64,000 nucleotides of DNA, taken from NCBI RefSeq assembly GCF_000421345.1, contig NZ_ATWV01000001.1, positions 1 through 64,000 on the forward strand, in the 5' to 3' direction. A program made the translations under genes and the position numbers. The notes below the pieces were generated by a model. That model ran no database searches and was not told the origin of the DNA. It worked only from the letters and a program-made list of their open reading frames with translations. This DNA is from Treponema bryantii NK4A124 (lineage in GTDB: Bacteria; Spirochaetota; Spirochaetia; Treponematales; Treponemataceae). Below are positions 16,049-25,310 of the stretch, piece by piece. Every line of letters starts with the position of its first letter. Within the stretch, counting starts at the first letter, position 1.

Positions 16049-17211
16049 TTTATTCCTCTCTCAAAAAGAATTGATGCAATTTTTTCAGCAGACGGCTGCT
16101 CTCCTGTAAGTTTTTTCAGAGCCTCTGAATAATTACTTCTGCTTTCTGCATCCAACATTTTACTAAGTGCAGCTTTTAAATGCTGGCTGTCTGCTTCGGC
16201 ACCAAGTAAAACTTCCGCAGCACCACGGCTTTTGAAAAACTCTGCATTATCTACCTGGTCTCCTCTGGTTCCGCTTCCGCATAAAGGAACAAGTACCATC
16301 GGCTTAAGAAGAACAGCCGCTTCCCAGATTGAGTTTGCCCCTGCCCGGCTCAAAATCAGGTCTGCAGCAGAAAGAACATCCGGCATCTGTTCATAAATAA
16401 AATTATAAGGCTTATATTCTTCCGGATACTTTTTTGCAAGTTCAGCAGAACGATTATCATCTGCATTCAACAAGCCGGTCTGATGTACTACTATAAAATT
16501 CTGGCAAAGAAAATCGATATTATCAAAAACAAGCTGATTTACCTGACGAGCTCCAGAACTGCCACCGAGGACAAGAAGCAGAGGTTTTCGATTTTCCTTC
16601 TCCCCCAGGCCAAGAAAATCAAGACCACGTTTTGCCTCAGTCTTATAAAAAACAGGACGAACCGGATTTCCAGTTACAATAACACGCTTTTGATCTGCAG
16701 ACGGCAATTTGTTTTTTGTTTCTTCATAAGAAACAAACATATAATCTGCCGATTTAAAATTCAATCTGTTAGCAAGACCTAAGGTAAAATCACATTCATG
16801 AGTATAAACCGGAATACCTAAAAGATGGGCAGCAAAACAAGGAGGAACGCTTACAAATCCACCCTTAGAAAACAGCAGAGCCGGTTTTACTTTGCGTAAA
16901 ATATGAAAAGCCGAAAAAAAGCCCCCGGCAATTCTAAATAAATCTGTAAGATTTTTTAATGAAAGATATCTGCGGAGCTTTCCGGAAGGAATGCCATAAA
17001 ATTTATCTGCAGTAGGCTTTCCATCTGGACCAAGAGCCTTTTCCACAATATTTTTGTCCATTCCTTTGGAACAGCCAATCCAAAAAATTTTTAATTCTTT
17101 ATTATTTGAAGCAGCAAGTGTCTTTAATTCATCTGCAACTGCCAGCCCCGGATATATATGGCCTGCAGTACCGCCGCCTGTAAAGCAAATCAGATTTTTA
17201 TTTAATTTCAT
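16045..17211 (-). CDS. murG: UDP-GlcNAc:undecaprenyl-PP-MurNAc-pentapeptide GlcNAc transferase
   Basis: A 388-aa GT-B glycosyltransferase that converts lipid I to lipid II at the inner face of the membrane. The glycine loop FTGGGTAGHIYPGLAVADEL is at residues 10-29. HECDFTLGLANRLNFKSAD, VTGNPVRP, LVLGGSSGARQVNQ, and the donor-binding motif SRAGANSIWEAAVLLKPMVLVPL follow in the family order. It is the first gene of murG-cvpA-holB-kinase-regulator. No good Shine-Dalgarno sequence precedes the ATG. Confidence 0.95.
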   Translation of the reverse strand: MKLNKNLICFTGGGTAGHIYPGLAVADELKTLAASNNKELKIFWIGCSKGMDKNIVEKALGPDGKPTADKFYGIPSGKLRRYLSLKNLTDLFRIAGGFFSAFHILRKVKPALLFSKGGFVSVPPCFAAHLLGIPVYTHECDFTLGLANRLNFKSADYMFVSYEETKNKLPSADQKRVIVTGNPVRPVFYKTEAKRGLDFLGLGEKENRKPLLLVLGGSSGARQVNQLVFDNIDFLCQNFIVVHQTGLLNADDNRSAELAKKYPEEYKPYNFIYEQMPDVLSAADLILSRAGANSIWEAAVLLKPMVLVPLCGSGTRGDQVDNAEFFKSRGAAEVLLGAEADSQHLKAALSKMLDAESRSNYSEALKKLTGEQPSAEKIASILFERGIK

Positions 17212-17314
17212 ACTGTGTCATTTTAACACAGTTATCTAAAACTTTAAATAGCGCTTAATAGTATTTCACAGTGATTTATTTTTTATTTTTTTTCAAAAAT
17301 TGCCATTTATGATA

Positions 17315-17343
17315 TTGACACAAAAGGCTCTTTCAGATATATT
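17315..17343 (+). promoter_or_regulatory. Promoter of tRNA-Phe
   Basis: TTGACA-N17-TATATT, with a predicted start only a few bases before the mature tRNA 5' end. Confidence 0.75.
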
Positions 17344-17356
17344 AATATACATCAAC

Positions 17357-17429
17357 GCCGCAGTAGCTCAGTTGGTAGAGCGCCGGACTGAAAATCCGTA
17401 TGTCGTTGGTTCGATTCCAACCTGTGGCA
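17357..17429 (+). tRNA. tRNA-Phe (GAA)
   Basis: Cloverleaf read by eye: acceptor GCCGCAG/CTGTGGC (one G-U pair), D arm GCTCAGTTGGTAGAGC, anticodon loop CTGAAAA giving anticodon GAA, T arm GTTGGTTCGATTCCAAC, discriminator A. The first base pair of the anticodon stem is a C/T mismatch. CCA is not encoded. Confidence 0.95.
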
Positions 17430-17463
17430 AAGGCTTCTTACGAAAGTGAGAAGCCTTTTTTTT
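17430..17463 (+). terminator. Terminator of tRNA-Phe
   Basis: AAGGCTTCT...AGAAGCCTT is a 9-bp perfect stem followed by eight or more T residues. Confidence 0.88.
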
Positions 17464-18160
17464 ATTTCCCAAAACACAACATTCTGTAGAACCAGTTTTC
17501 AATTTCAATTACCCTGACTTCAACCGAGGTCTCTACAAAAGATTTTAAGAATCTGTGATTAGCAGGGCTGTAAGAACTCTGGATAACTGCATAAACATTT
17601 ATATCTGTATCTGATTCCTGCATCAAAACAAAAATAGAAGCTTCATCTTTTTTAATTCCCCGAACAAAAAAATTAGTAGGTGACCTGTTTAAAATTCCGG
17701 ATACTACATAATATGTTTCGTTGTCAATATATTTATTCATTGAAACATCAAAATAAAGGCCGCCTGCAGCCTTGTCCTTAACATACAATTCGCCCTTATT
17801 TTTATTATTTTCGTCTACCTTAAAATCAGATTTTTTAAAGAGAGCTTTTCTTTCATTTGTATTTCCATCAATATAACTAACACCATTACAATCTTTTTCC
17901 AGACCACCCATTTGATCCAGTTTTGAAAGAATCTGATCGCAGGAAAAACCGTTAGCCTCAGATTTTGGAATTGATAAAACAGACTGCACAGAATAATTTA
18001 CAGGAAAAGATTTCAACTGTGATTTTATGTAAAAATCTTTTAACTTATTTTCCGGAAACAGACTATAATCTGAACTGTAGGAATGAGTAATTCTGGTATC
18101 AATAGCAAATAAAGCATTGATTATAAAAAGCACGAGTATTGGTAAAATAATTTTTTTCAT
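17462..18160 (-). CDS. Exported protein of unknown function
   Basis: A 232-aa protein with an N-terminal signal sequence (MKKIILPILVLFIINALFA). It starts 3 bases after the stop of the GHKL ATPase gene, so the two are probably cotranscribed. The rest is polar with beta-strand character (YYVVSGILNRSPTNFFVRGI; INVYAVIQSSY) and no catalytic motif that I recognise. It is probably periplasmic. A role with the upstream ATPase is inferred only from position. Confidence 0.62.
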   Translation of the reverse strand: MKKIILPILVLFIINALFAIDTRITHSYSSDYSLFPENKLKDFYIKSQLKSFPVNYSVQSVLSIPKSEANGFSCDQILSKLDQMGGLEKDCNGVSYIDGNTNERKALFKKSDFKVDENNKNKGELYVKDKAAGGLYFDVSMNKYIDNETYYVVSGILNRSPTNFFVRGIKKDEASIFVLMQESDTDINVYAVIQSSYSPANHRFLKSFVETSVEVRVIEIENWFYRMLCFGK

Positions 18161-18163
18161 TTT

Positions 18164-18823
18164 TTAAACTTGTATTTTTAATTCAGTTATAGTCTCAGTA
18201 TCAGTTGCTTTTATTGAAAAACAATCTTCTGCAGAACTTAGCTGACTCAGTATTTTTTTAATCATTATTATGCCAAGTCCAGCTCCTTCTGTCTGATCAA
18301 TTGAATTCATAAACAACTCTTCCGGAGATTTATTTTCTGAAAGTTTTAATTTTTTATTAACTCTCTCTATTTCCTCTTTTGACATTACAGAATTATTTTT
18401 TGCTGTAATTGTAAAACAATTATTATCCAGATTAAAGTACAGTTTTACATAAAGCCCCATTTTATTAATTTTTTCTACAAAAGTACCATCTTTTATTTTT
18501 GATAATCCATTTTCCTTAAAATATTCCATACCCTTTTTGTAATCTTCAGGATTATTAATATCAAGATTATTTGACATAAAGAAAGCACGTTTAATATTTG
18601 CTTTAATTGAATTCGACATTATTTCTTCGAGACATAGACATAATAGATTGTAATATTTTTCAAGATTTATAGCTTTGAGATATTCTAAAACAATAGTTTT
18701 TACTTTTTCTTTATTTTCAGGACTGGGACTTTGCAGCGTATAAACATAACTGCATTTTCTTTGAATATAATCAGCTATTTCTGAGGAATTAATATTGTTT
18801 GTTAAATCTGCTGATGCACTCAT
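18164..18823 (-). CDS. GHKL-fold ATP-binding protein (anti-sigma/kinase-like)
   Basis: A 219-aa protein with the ATP-binding fold of histidine kinases but no phosphoacceptor domain. CLCLEEIMSNSIKANIKRAF is an N-box, and TEGAGLGIIMIKKILSQL is the G2 lid. A clear G1 box (DxGxG) is not visible; the equivalent region reads FTITAKNNSVMSKEE, suggesting a diverged site. Such stand-alone modules act as anti-sigma factors or regulators in partner-switching systems, but the partner here is unknown. It diverges from the ankyrin-repeat gene. Confidence 0.65.
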   Translation of the reverse strand: MSASADLTNNINSSEIADYIQRKCSYVYTLQSPSPENKEKVKTIVLEYLKAINLEKYYNLLCLCLEEIMSNSIKANIKRAFFMSNNLDINNPEDYKKGMEYFKENGLSKIKDGTFVEKINKMGLYVKLYFNLDNNCFTITAKNNSVMSKEEIERVNKKLKLSENKSPEELFMNSIDQTEGAGLGIIMIKKILSQLSSAEDCFSIKATDTETITELKIQV

Positions 18824-18896
18824 TTCTTCTATTATAATTTATAAAAGTGCGAATGTAAAAGAAAAAAAGAAATTAATTTATAATCATTTTTTTATC

Positions 18897-18925
18897 TTGT
18901 ATTATGTCTTATCGTGCCCTATAAT
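18897..18925 (+). promoter_or_regulatory. Promoter placed for a leaderless ankyrin-protein mRNA
   Basis: TTGTAT-N17-TATAAT. The -10 box ends 9 bases before the ATG at 18935, so the predicted start leaves a leader of about 2-3 bases. Confidence 0.6.
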
Positions 18926-18934
18926 AATAGAACT

Positions 18935-19840
18935 ATGAAATGGCTGATTTTAACTGATAATAATGATTTAGAAAATCAATGTAATACATTTTTAACTACA
19001 AGTAATAAAAAAGATAAGATATTATCTGACTCTCTTTCCCTTGAAAGTCTTAAACACAACAAAAAAAATCTTTCCGAACTGGCAGCATGTATTCTCTTGG
19101 CAAATGACGAAGCTGGAATTTCATCTTCATTAGGTGCAGGCCTTTCTACCGTCTTTGGATTTTTTGCAGCTTCTAATATTCCGGTGTTTACAAACATTAA
19201 ATTAATTTATGAAAATAATCTTTTTGGCAAAGATTTTGCAATTGCCTGTAAATCTGCAGAAGATTTATTTGACAAGCTGCAGACTAAATATAACAAAATT
19301 TCTGATGAAGCAAGCATGCGACTTGCCAAGAAAAAACTTCTGGACCGTGGTATACCCTACACTTCAGACTGCTTTGGTACTTATATCGCAAAAAATAAAC
19401 CAGAAGTTGTACATGAATTCCTTGCAGCCGGTATGAGCATAAATTCACGTGATGATCTTGGAACTCCAATGCTAAATATCGCCTGCCGTAATGATAATTT
19501 CGAATTTGTCCAGATGATTTATGAACTTGGTGCTGAATTAAATGCCGTTTCTGAAGACCGAGGCTACACTGCCGTTATGGATGCAGTATGGCGTGGAAAT
19601 GAAAAGATTACAAAGTACCTCATTTCAAAGGGTGCAGATCTCAATACAATCAATAAGGAAGGTCAGAACAACCTGATTCTTGCCGTTGGTGCAAACCGAG
19701 AATCTTTAGTTAAGCTTCTAGCAGAAAATGGTGCCGACCCTGATGTTAAAGATATGATGGGAATGAGTGCTTATAATTACGCTGTGCTCTTCAAAAAACA
19801 ACGACTTGTAGATATCTTAACACCTTATCATAAGGCATAA
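18935..19840 (+). CDS. Ankyrin-repeat protein
   Basis: A 301-aa cytoplasmic protein. The first 130 residues (MKWLILTDNNDLENQCNTFL) look like a small alpha/beta receiver-like domain without a clear phosphoacceptor. About four ankyrin repeats follow from residue 145, for example VHEFLAAGMSINSRDDLGTP, YTAVMDAVWRGNEKITKYLI and KLLAENGADPDVKDMMGMSA. These repeats mediate protein binding. The partner is unknown. A GTG seven codons upstream is possible, but it lies between the -35 and -10 boxes of a good promoter, so ATG is preferred. There is no Shine-Dalgarno sequence, consistent with a leaderless message. Confidence 0.8.
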   Translation: MKWLILTDNNDLENQCNTFLTTSNKKDKILSDSLSLESLKHNKKNLSELAACILLANDEAGISSSLGAGLSTVFGFFAASNIPVFTNIKLIYENNLFGKDFAIACKSAEDLFDKLQTKYNKISDEASMRLAKKKLLDRGIPYTSDCFGTYIAKNKPEVVHEFLAAGMSINSRDDLGTPMLNIACRNDNFEFVQMIYELGAELNAVSEDRGYTAVMDAVWRGNEKITKYLISKGADLNTINKEGQNNLILAVGANRESLVKLLAENGADPDVKDMMGMSAYNYAVLFKKQRLVDILTPYHKA

Positions 19841-19888
19841 AAAAAAGCCCCGGATGGTTGATGGATTACCGTCCGGGGCTAAAATTTT
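19841..19888. terminator. Bidirectional terminator between ankyrin gene and flgE
   Basis: AGCCCCGGATGGT / ACCGTCCGGGGCT forms a 13-bp stem (one G-T pair), with AAAAAA on the left and AAAATTTT on the right. It sits between two convergent genes, and the A-run serves as a U-run for flgE. Confidence 0.8.
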
Positions 19889-19911
19889 CTTAACTTAATA
19901 TTTTATTCAGC

Positions 19912-21303
19912 TTATCGCTTCAAGCTCAAAACAGTTTCAAGCAGTGTATCTGCTGTCTGAATTGTCTTTGCATTAGACTGGAAACCACGCTGGGTTACAA
20001 TCATGTCAGTCATCTGTTCAGACAAATCAACGTTTGACATTTCCAAAGCACCGGCCATCAGAGTACCCTTTCCGGCAACTCCAGATTCACCGATTCTTGC
20101 CATACCAGAGTTGTTTGATTCAACGTAAGTATTGTCACCGGCTTTTTCAAGACCGCGGTCGTTGGCAAAGCTTGCAAGTGCAATCTGACCGATTGTACGG
20201 TTTGTACCATTAGAGTAAACTCCAGTGATAATTCCGCTTGAGTCAATCTTGAAGTTATCAAGATAACCCATTGTGTATCCATCCTGGTAGAAAGCCTTTG
20301 TTGTAGACTTAGAAGCAGACTGTGTAATTGTGTCCTTAAAGCTTCCGATTGTACCAAGGTTGATGTTCAAAGTCTGGCGGTAAGGATTTCCTTCTGCATC
20401 TGGATTTGATTCAGCTACTGCAAAAGAAGTCTGAATTACAATCTGTCCTTCAGGATTTGTTACGTTTCCAGCTGTATCTGTTACAGACTGAAGGGCACCA
20501 TAGTTATCAAAGTTTACAAGGAAAGTATTTCCTACTCCGTCTGTTGTTCCAAGGCCTACACGAGTCTGTGTATAGTCTGAGTTATCAGGGTCAATCAAAA
20601 CAGTTGCTTCCCACTGATTAGGATTTCCAACTACACGGCGGAATGAAACTGAAAGCATGTGCTCATTACCAAAGCTGTCGTAAATCTTCTGCTCAGTTCC
20701 CCATGTTCCTTTATAGATATCGTCTGCACTTGCACCTTCAGCAATCTCAGGTGTGTTCTTGTTTAAGTTGCAGGCAAAGTTTACGTTTGTTGTTTCCTTA
20801 GCAGGATCTTTTGAACCTACTGGAATAATCAGGTCTTCTGGAGTTGCAGCTGTAGATACAAGCATCTGGCCGTTTACATCTTCTGCCATCCATCCCTGTA
20901 CACGCATACCGTTTGCAGGATTTACAAGTGTACCGTCACGGTCAAGGCCAAAAGAACCGTTACGAGTATAGAAAGATTCTTCTCCACTCTTAAGCAGGAA
21001 GAAGCCGTTACCCTGAATTGCGATATCAGTTGAAACACCTGTTGACTGAAGGTTACCCTGTGTAAAGATGTTATCAATTGAGGCAACTGTCATACCAAGT
21101 CCAACTTCCTTAGGGTTTACACCACCAAGTTCGTCTGTTGGTTTTGCAGCACCTGACATCTGCTGACTAATCATATCCTGGAAGTTAACACGTCCGCGTT
21201 TAAAACCGTTTGTGTTTACATTCGAAATGTTGTTACCAATTACGTCCATTCGTGTCTGGTGATTCTGAAGTCCTGAAACTCCAGAATAAAGTGATCTCAT
21301 CAT
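19912..21303 (-). CDS. flgE: Flagellar hook protein FlgE
   Basis: A 463-aa hook subunit. It has the family N-terminus ([20 protein letters not shown] with [20 protein letters not shown]) and C-terminus ([20 protein letters not shown]). Lys165 (PVGSK) and Cys178 ([11 protein letters not shown]) fall at the same residue numbers as the pair reported to form lysinoalanine cross-links in Treponema denticola FlgE, which makes spirochaete hooks covalently stable. It is the last gene of the hxk-flbB-fliK-flgD-flgE run. AGGAAGGAATTAGCAT precedes the start. It acts as the universal joint of the periplasmic flagellum. Confidence 0.96.
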   Translation of the reverse strand: MMRSLYSGVSGLQNHQTRMDVIGNNISNVNTNGFKRGRVNFQDMISQQMSGAAKPTDELGGVNPKEVGLGMTVASIDNIFTQGNLQSTGVSTDIAIQGNGFFLLKSGEESFYTRNGSFGLDRDGTLVNPANGMRVQGWMAEDVNGQMLVSTAATPEDLIIPVGSKDPAKETTNVNFACNLNKNTPEIAEGASADDIYKGTWGTEQKIYDSFGNEHMLSVSFRRVVGNPNQWEATVLIDPDNSDYTQTRVGLGTTDGVGNTFLVNFDNYGALQSVTDTAGNVTNPEGQIVIQTSFAVAESNPDAEGNPYRQTLNINLGTIGSFKDTITQSASKSTTKAFYQDGYTMGYLDNFKIDSSGIITGVYSNGTNRTIGQIALASFANDRGLEKAGDNTYVESNNSGMARIGESGVAGKGTLMAGALEMSNVDLSEQMTDMIVTQRGFQSNAKTIQTADTLLETVLSLKR

Positions 21304-21329
21304 ATGCTAATTCCTTCCTTCCTACCCGA

Positions 21330-21794
21330 TTAATCAGCGTAAACCGCTCTAATTTTATCCATGCTGTAATACATTCCGTTCACAAGAATCTGTGGATTTT
21401 CCCCGCGAGTTGCCCCTTCCACGATTCCCTGAACGTTGGTATCACCAATATCCAGTTCTACTGTTTTACCCAAAGTTGCAGTGGCCTCTGAACTTGAAAT
21501 GTAGGCCGCCATTTTTGAAAAAGACGAACTCATATTTGTCATCTGTTCCAGTGAAGAAAACTGAGCCATCTGGGAAATAAACTCTGTATTTTCCATAGGG
21601 CTGGTTGGATCCTGGTTCTGAAGCTGGGTAATTAAAAGCTTCAGAAAGTCGTCCTTTCCTAATACATTGGAAGTTTTTCTTCCTTCCACAACGAGCGTTT
21701 TGTTATAGTTGTTTACTTCGTTTTCAACCATAAGCATTTCGCTCGCACTCATCTGAGTGTTAATACTGTTTTGTGTGCTAAGTAGTTCCATCAT
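21330..21794 (-). CDS. flgD: Flagellar hook capping protein FlgD
   Basis: A 154-aa protein with the FlgD signature LGKDDFLKLLITQLQNQDPTS followed by PMENTEFISQMAQFSSLEQM. The C-terminal part, ETVELDIGDT-like strands and ILVNGMYYSMDKI, matches the short spirochaete type without the Tudor/Fn3 extension of enteric FlgD. It forms the cap on which FlgE assembles. It lies directly upstream of flgE, as in other spirochaetes. A palindromic repeat separates it from fliK. Confidence 0.92.
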   Translation of the reverse strand: MMELLSTQNSINTQMSASEMLMVENEVNNYNKTLVVEGRKTSNVLGKDDFLKLLITQLQNQDPTSPMENTEFISQMAQFSSLEQMTNMSSSFSKMAAYISSSEATATLGKTVELDIGDTNVQGIVEGATRGENPQILVNGMYYSMDKIRAVYAD

Positions 21795-21810
21795 TTCTCC
21801 TTACACGTCC

Positions 21811-21869
21811 GTCATGCTGAACTTGTTTCAGCATCTTTTCAAGAGATTCCGAAACAAGTTCGGAATGAC
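21811..21869. repeat. Composite palindromic repeat, GTCATGCTGAACTTG family
   Basis: GTCATGCTGAACTTGTTTCA-GCATCT joined by a short loop to AGATTCCGAAACAAGTTCGGAATGAC. Each half is itself palindromic, and the whole is an imperfect inverted repeat (GTCAT...ATGAC). A near-identical copy is at 53856-53915, and a half copy lies inside the methyltransferase gene at 33406. Confidence 0.9.
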
Positions 21870-21893
21870 CTGATCTTTTTTACTATCGTCAGT

Positions 21894-23291
21894 TTACGCA
21901 ACGATGTTTACAGAATAATTTGAGATATCTACAGTATTTTCGAAGATATCATCAAGCTCGGCACTAAGCCCCCCAGCCGATTCTCCATAAGCACGTTTTG
22001 CAAACATGTTTCTTGTTTCGTCCTGTCCTTCAAAGCCCATGCTCTGATTGAAAGAACCACCGTTATTCATTGCAACATCGAAGCTTGCAGCATCAAAGCC
22101 GCTCTTTATGAAAGCTTCACGCAAGGTTTCTGCGTTATCCTTGAAAACCTGCAAAGCTTCTTTAGTTGCAACTGTTATATGACCACTCAGGGTCTTGCCA
22201 TCAAGAGACAAATGAATCTTTACATTACCAAGATCATCCGGATGCAGAATAAGATTAATTGTTCCCTGATTATTATCTTTGAGTACGAGATTACCAGCCT
22301 TTACAAATTCCGGTGCAACATTACTAAGCTGATTAGAAAGCATAGCCTGGAAGTTAGAACCATTACTTGCAGCAGTCTGAGTGTTCAAAGAAAGAACATC
22401 TGCTTCGGCATTTGGATTAAGTTCCACGCTCATTACAGCCGTACTATCGTTAGTTAGTTTAATGTCACTGGTTTTAATAGCTGATTTCTTAGACTCTGCA
22501 GGCTCTGTTTCTTCTGCTGCTTTTGTTCGAAGATCTTCAACTGTGATTTTTCCATCCTTATCAAGAGCAAACTGCTTTTTACTCTTTTCTTCCCCACCGG
22601 AAAAATCAAATTCAGATGTTTCCTTTGAATTATCTCCAGAAGAAGAAACTTCCTTCATTGCAATTTGTGCAGAAGCATCTGTATTAATTTTTATTTCAGA
22701 TTCATTTTCAGCATCAGTTTTAACAGAAAGCTTTTCATCATTTTCAGAAAGCTTCTGGCTGGCAGCAGCAAATTTTGAAAGGTCATTTTCTGAATCAGCT
22801 TTTTCTGCAATTTCATTAAGACGCGAAAAATCTTTTTCTGTAAGTTTTTTGTCTTTCTTTGAGTCTTTTACGTCTTTAACGGCTTTTTTTGCAGTATAAG
22901 AAGCTTCCGGCTTTTCTTTTGCCTGAAGATTCTTTTCATCTTTTACTGCGAACTTTTCTGACTTTTCGTTTTTATCATCTATTTTTTTGTCAGAATCTTT
23001 AGAATCCGTCTTTTCTGTTACATTTTCTGAAGTTTTTTCAGGTTCTTTTGCCTTTTCAACCTGATTTTCAGCTTCTTTCTCCGTTTTTTCAGTCTTTTCC
23101 GGCTCTGAAGTCTTTGCAGACTCAGGCTGTTTCGGTGCTTCTACCTTACTTTCTTCCTTATTAAATGACGCAAGAACGTCGGCGAAAGAAACCGAAGACT
23201 GTTGAGGAGAATCTTTTACTGCAGCAGATAAGAGGAAATCTTGTCCTTGAGACTGATTAGCGATGATATCTGTGATTGCCTGATATGACAC
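21894..23291 (-). CDS. fliK: Flagellar hook-length control protein FliK
   Basis: A 465-aa protein. The long middle part (about 45-290) is very rich in Lys, Glu, Ser and Asp and is probably unfolded, as expected for the molecular ruler. The C-terminal Flg_hook domain includes NLVLKDNNQGTINLILHPDD, LGNVKIHLSLDGKTLSGHIT and a terminal LREAFIKSGFDAASFDVAM. It measures hook length and switches export specificity. The start codon is GTG, 9 bases after GGAG. It lies between flbB and flgD, the usual spirochaete order. Long antisense frames here come from its repetitive composition. Confidence 0.9.
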   Translation of the reverse strand: MSYQAITDIIANQSQGQDFLLSAAVKDSPQQSSVSFADVLASFNKEESKVEAPKQPESAKTSEPEKTEKTEKEAENQVEKAKEPEKTSENVTEKTDSKDSDKKIDDKNEKSEKFAVKDEKNLQAKEKPEASYTAKKAVKDVKDSKKDKKLTEKDFSRLNEIAEKADSENDLSKFAAASQKLSENDEKLSVKTDAENESEIKINTDASAQIAMKEVSSSGDNSKETSEFDFSGGEEKSKKQFALDKDGKITVEDLRTKAAEETEPAESKKSAIKTSDIKLTNDSTAVMSVELNPNAEADVLSLNTQTAASNGSNFQAMLSNQLSNVAPEFVKAGNLVLKDNNQGTINLILHPDDLGNVKIHLSLDGKTLSGHITVATKEALQVFKDNAETLREAFIKSGFDAASFDVAMNNGGSFNQSMGFEGQDETRNMFAKRAYGESAGGLSAELDDIFENTVDISNYSVNIVA

Positions 23292-23336
23292 TTGGCAAAT
23301 CTCCTTAATGCGTTGAAGATTTGCCAGTTCTGAATG

Positions 23337-23966
23337 TTAGTCGAGGGACTCTGGTTTACTCAGCATCTTCCGCTGTATTTCTGCAGCCCGGTCAGATGGC
23401 ATTAAAGAAAGCCAGTATGAACCCATAGACGAAGAACCTTCTGCGGCAGCAATCTCTTCGACTTTGCGAAGGACGTCAATAACAGTCTGATCATCCATCG
23501 CAACAAGAATGCCAACCGCTGCTTCAGGCCTCATGCCATTCAGATTTTTAGCAATCTGTTCAACGTTTATATTCTTATCATCGTATTTTTTTACTTTCAG
23601 GTTAAATGTTTTTTCTCGCTCTTCCTGATTTTTTTCACGCTCAGCAAGCTCTGCACTTACCTCTTCATTCTGCTTTTCTGCAGCCTGAATGTCAGATTCG
23701 CGCTTATCAAGCTCTTCTTTGAAGATATCAAGAGCTTCGCGCTGCTTTCTGAGTCTATCTTCATCAAGATTAGCCACGAGGGGACGTGACTGTGTAGCGG
23801 TAGAAGAAGTTTGAGGGTCTTTCTTTAAAATCTTATAGGCAGGTGAAAATACAGATTTTACGTGAACTACACCAAGGTAGTCGAACCATAAAAGTCCGCC
23901 TGCCAGAAGAATGAGAATTATAATTAATAGAACAAAAGACTTACCTAAAGACTTTTTGAAAGACAT
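23337..23966 (-). CDS. flbB: Spirochaete flagellar collar protein FlbB (MotE-like)
   Basis: A 209-aa protein with one N-terminal transmembrane helix (SFVLLIIILILLAGGLLWFD), a charged coiled coil (about 65-125), and a C-terminal MgtE-N/MotE-like domain (IAKNLNGMRPEAAVGILVAM; LSLMPSDRAAEIQRKML). This layout and the position directly before fliK match FlbB, which in Borrelia forms the base of the periplasmic collar around the motor. The usual upstream gene in other spirochaetes is fliJ; here it is hexokinase. The ATG follows a G-rich site. Confidence 0.82.
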   Translation of the reverse strand: MSFKKSLGKSFVLLIIILILLAGGLLWFDYLGVVHVKSVFSPAYKILKKDPQTSSTATQSRPLVANLDEDRLRKQREALDIFKEELDKRESDIQAAEKQNEEVSAELAEREKNQEEREKTFNLKVKKYDDKNINVEQIAKNLNGMRPEAAVGILVAMDDQTVIDVLRKVEEIAAAEGSSSMGSYWLSLMPSDRAAEIQRKMLSKPESLD

Positions 23967-23988
23967 ATTTCCCCCTCGTTTTTACCCC

Positions 23989-25278
23989 TTAGTCAATCAA
24001 GCCGCTTATTGCCGCACCCAAAGTAATATCATTATCACAAGATACAATATTCCAGTAGATTCCAAGCTGGCGTGTAAGTACTTCATCAAGATAGCCGTAA
24101 ACGCGTTCACGAACCTTGTAAGTCTTAAAGAATGTTGTACCATCACACAAAATGCAGATTGGTTTTGCAGCATTCTTACCTTCGCCAGTTTTCACAGCAC
24201 ATGCAGTAAGAATTGCAGCAGAATAGCGGGCAGAACGTTCCGCAATTGCATCCAGAATCTGGAACATTTTATCTACATCTTCATCACTTGCAACTTCGCA
24301 GGCAATTTTACCGAGTACGCAGTCTTTATTATAAGGATGATGAAGGAACTTATCCATTTCAATGAGAGTAAGAGTTTCAAGACCATTGATTGCAGATGCT
24401 GTTTTTTCTGTAAACAAGCCGTCTTTAGCTGCAGCCTTAAGGGCAAACCATGAAACTGGTCCAAGATAAGCACCAGAACAGAGCTTTTCAAGGAAGAAGG
24501 TTCCAGGTTTTACGGTAGTTTTATCAAAATCTACATCAAAATCAGAACGATTTACGCGAAGGAATTTTCCGCTTTCGCATACAACAATCTGCTTTTTGAT
24601 ATTGCAGCAATCGCAGTCAGGCTGAATATAAGCCGCATTCATACCGGTTCCAAGAATAAAGCCGATGTTAGAAGAATAACGGTCGCCGTCTTCAGCGCAG
24701 GCAGCACCGGCAAGCAGAGCTGCAACAGTATCATTACAAAGAGTAATGCGCTTTATGCTGTTCCAGCCGTGGGCAGCGAGAGCTTCCTTGAGGCAGGCGC
24801 CAATCTTAGAGCCTACAACTTCAGGAGCCTTTACTTCTTTTGAGAAGCCGAGAAGAATACCGTCTCCATCCTCCTGAATCTCCATTGGATAAGAGAAGCA
24901 GAAACCAATTCTGTCTGATTTATTTTTAAGATGTTCCAGATTATTTGCAATCTGTTCAAAAAAGTCTTTGCGGGAAAGCTCGCGCTCTACGCCAGGCATG
25001 CGGGTCTTTTCCATTTCGGAAATCTGTGCCTGCCCATCAGCATCAAAAGTTACCAGGCAGGAACGGAAGTTTGTTCCACCCGCATCAATTACAATTACAC
25101 TCTGATTTTTAGCTGATTTTTCCGGCGGATTACAGAAGGTACGGATCATATCCTGATCTGCTCCTTTCTTCTTTAAGCCTTTTTTCATGTCATAAAGAAT
25201 TGCCTGAGCAACACTCAGTACATCAACATGATTTACAAAATTATGTGCAGAAAGAAAAGCACTTACCTGATTATTCAT
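23989..25278 (-). CDS. hxk: Hexokinase
   Basis: A 429-aa sugar kinase of the eukaryotic-like hexokinase family present in treponemes. The phosphate-1 motif VIVIDAGGTNFRSC is at residues 61-74, followed by the sugar-binding GFCFSYPMEIQEDGDG, the catalytic LCNDTVAALLAGA (Asp in NDT), and NIGFILGTGMNAAYIQ. The adenosine motif LCDGTTFFKT is near the C-terminus. It phosphorylates glucose for glycolysis. It begins the gene run into flbB with only a 22-base gap and has its own TTGCTT-N17-TATAAT promoter. Confidence 0.93.
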   Translation of the reverse strand: MNNQVSAFLSAHNFVNHVDVLSVAQAILYDMKKGLKKKGADQDMIRTFCNPPEKSAKNQSVIVIDAGGTNFRSCLVTFDADGQAQISEMEKTRMPGVERELSRKDFFEQIANNLEHLKNKSDRIGFCFSYPMEIQEDGDGILLGFSKEVKAPEVVGSKIGACLKEALAAHGWNSIKRITLCNDTVAALLAGAACAEDGDRYSSNIGFILGTGMNAAYIQPDCDCCNIKKQIVVCESGKFLRVNRSDFDVDFDKTTVKPGTFFLEKLCSGAYLGPVSWFALKAAAKDGLFTEKTASAINGLETLTLIEMDKFLHHPYNKDCVLGKIACEVASDEDVDKMFQILDAIAERSARYSAAILTACAVKTGEGKNAAKPICILCDGTTFFKTYKVRERVYGYLDEVLTRQLGIYWNIVSCDNDITLGAAISGLID

Positions 25279-25310
25279 TTTTTATTCCCTGTATGTTTTT
25301 TGTTGCATAT

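Noticed and set aside
22381-22899. 172-codon plus-strand frame rich in Ser and Phe
   Set aside because: It is antisense to the Lys/Glu/Ser-rich middle of fliK; the composition of that region keeps the opposite frame open. No ribosome-binding site or motif.
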